Source: an uncultured Bacilli bacterium (GTDB lineage Bacteria > Bacillota_I > Bacilli_A > RF39 > UBA660). From it: a stretch of DNA of 6,062 nt. The stretch lies in NCBI GenBank assembly GCA_947591565.1, contig CANQDH010000060.1, positions 1-6,062 of the forward strand. The letters run 5' to 3'. The position numbers and the translations under genes were made by a program. The notes below the pieces were generated by a model, which ran no database searches, was not told the DNA's origin, and saw only the letters and a list, made by a program, of their open reading frames with translations. This document shows, piece by piece, positions 5,096-6,062 of this stretch (position 1 is the stretch's first letter; each line of letters opens with the position of its first letter).

Positions 5096-6062
5096 ACTTT
5101 AATTTGTTTAAAAAACTAGTACCATTTAGATATTTTACGCCAAAATTATCTGCTATCGTTGCTCCTATATCAGCAAGTGTTTGCAAAAAGGCAAGTTCGC
5201 CGTGTTCCTTAAAACTTGTATTAAATATTAAAACAGGTACTTGTTCTCTGGTATGATCATTTCCTGTATATGTTGGGTCATTTCCTTGATCAGATGTGAT
5301 AATAAGTAAATCATCAGGTTTCAATAAACCGACAATTAAAGGTATACTATTATCAAAACCTTTTAAAGTTTTAGCAAAAGATGCGACATCACGATTATGT
5401 CCATGGTTATTTAAATCACTTAAGTTACAAACACATACACCTGTAAAATTAAAAGATGTTGCTTTCATAAGTTTTTTAATGGTATCAATATCGTTAGTTG
5501 TTTTACAGACGTTGGTTATATCTTGGTTATTAAAAATGTTTGTCGCTTTACCGATTGTAATAACTTTGTGTCCCGTTTTTTTAAGAGCTTCTAAAATAGT
5601 TTCATTTGGTTTTAGAAGTGGAATGGTTACCTCTCCAGTTATTTTAAAAGAACTATTTTCAATTCCAAAACTATAACATTTTACTTTATTTATAAGTATT
5701 TTATTTTCATGCATGATATTTATAATATCAGCACCGATTTTTCCTAATTCTTTAAGAGGAATAACCGATTCATGAGCATATAATTTAAGGGTATAATAAT
5801 CATACGCAACAATAATATCACCTGTTTTTACCTGTTTCATACCATATTTATTTAAAAAGTCATCCTTTTCATCTACAACAATAAATTTTCGCCCAATTTC
5901 TGTATATATCATGCTAAGTAAATCTTTACTCATATGAAAAAGATCTAGTTTTTGGTAATTATCATTTAACATAACATCCATCATTTCAAGATGACTTATA
6001 AGAGAACTTTTGGTTACCGTTTGAGGTATGGCTTTTGTATGATATCCATAGTATTTGTCATC
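5094..6062 (-). CDS. Divergent phosphopentomutase (DeoB)-family metalloenzyme, 5' end outside window
   Basis: The frame is open from the right edge to TAA at 5096-5094: 322 residues, with about 70 N-terminal ones missing against DeoB at about 390. The ATG at 5984 is internal, since the homology starts before it. DeoB signatures, in fragment numbering: KTGDIIVAY...AHESVIPLKEL, IGKATNIF (170-177), CNLSDLNNHGHNRD, SDQGNDPTYTGNDHTREQVPVL (from 257) and ADIGATIADNFGVK. Classical DeoB interconverts ribose 1- and 5-phosphate in nucleoside salvage, using two Mn ions and a phosphorylated Thr. Here GKDTMTGHWE is replaced by TKSSLISHLE (Ser20 for the Thr), DHGND by DQGND (Gln259 for a metal-binding His), the Asp before GHxRD seems lost or shifted, and the Arg-containing substrate loop is absent. 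The family is sure; phosphopentomutase activity is doubtful. It is the most upstream visible gene of an operon with the phosphohexomutase. Confidence 0.85.
   Translation of the reverse strand, partial: DDKYYGYHTKAIPQTVTKSSLISHLEMMDVMLNDNYQKLDLFHMSKDLLSMIYTEIGRKFIVVDEKDDFLNKYGMKQVKTGDIIVAYDYYTLKLYAHESVIPLKELGKIGADIINIMHENKILINKVKCYSFGIENSSFKITGEVTIPLLKPNETILEALKKTGHKVITIGKATNIFNNQDITNVCKTTNDIDTIKKLMKATSFNFTGVCVCNLSDLNNHGHNRDVASFAKTLKGFDNSIPLIVGLLKPDDLLIITSDQGNDPTYTGNDHTREQVPVLIFNTSFKEHGELAFLQTLADIGATIADNFGVKYLNGTSFLNKLK

Noticed and set aside
5296..5676. A 126-codon plus-strand frame
   Set aside because: It is antisense to the conserved core of the phosphopentomutase-like gene, whose motifs are unmistakable in the other strand, and it has no recognisable domain. 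The shorter plus-strand frames at 1017-1214, 1965-2210 and 3754-3972 were rejected for the same reason.
5982..5984. ATG as the start of the phosphopentomutase-like gene
   Set aside because: The frame stays open for 26 more codons to the window edge, and those codons align with the DeoB region around the catalytic Thr. No Shine-Dalgarno precedes this ATG. The gene is cut by the window, not short.
5094..6062. Classifying the phosphopentomutase-like gene as a pseudogene because key residues differ
   Set aside because: There is no internal stop or frameshift, the scaffold motifs remain intact, and the downstream gene is translationally coupled to it. Changed function fits better than decay.

Overview
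The window is very AT-rich (by eye roughly 25-30% G+C) and compact. All six genes lie on the minus strand, so transcription runs from position 6062 towards 1. Protein sequences, AGGAG-type ribosome binding sites and sigma-A-like promoters point to a low-GC Firmicutes/Bacilli or Mollicutes-like bacterium, perhaps an uncultured gut lineage (inference). All nine Trp codons I checked are TGG and one gene ends in TGA, so the standard bacterial code fits better than the mycoplasma code.

Unit 1 (5' end outside the window, ending near 2985) holds three tightly packed genes. They are a divergent phosphopentomutase-family metalloenzyme cut by the right edge (5094->6062), a phosphomannomutase/phosphoglucomutase (3708-5081), and an AlkD-type DNA alkylation repair protein (2999-3721) whose start overlaps the mutase gene by 14 nt. 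A hairpin over the last gene's stop codon probably ends the unit.

Unit 2 (2982 to about 376) begins at a good extended -10 promoter directly after that hairpin. It encodes a membrane-anchored hybrid histidine kinase with two PAS-like domains and a C-terminal receiver (767-2929), then a stand-alone histidine phosphotransfer (Hpt) protein (397-756). Together they make the first three stations of a His-Asp-His phosphorelay. The final response regulator is not in the window. A hairpin followed by eight T residues overlaps the Hpt stop codon.

Unit 3 starts at another extended -10 promoter (335-363) and encodes the N-terminus of an exported amidase-signature protein cut by the left edge (<1-260).

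The item most worth a second look is the phosphopentomutase-like protein. Its fold signatures are clear, but the phosphorylated Thr, a metal-binding His and probably a metal-binding Asp of classical DeoB appear substituted, and the Arg-rich substrate loop is missing. It may catalyse a different reaction. No mobile elements, CRISPR arrays, tRNAs or rRNAs were seen, and no gene-free stretch exceeds about 140 bp.
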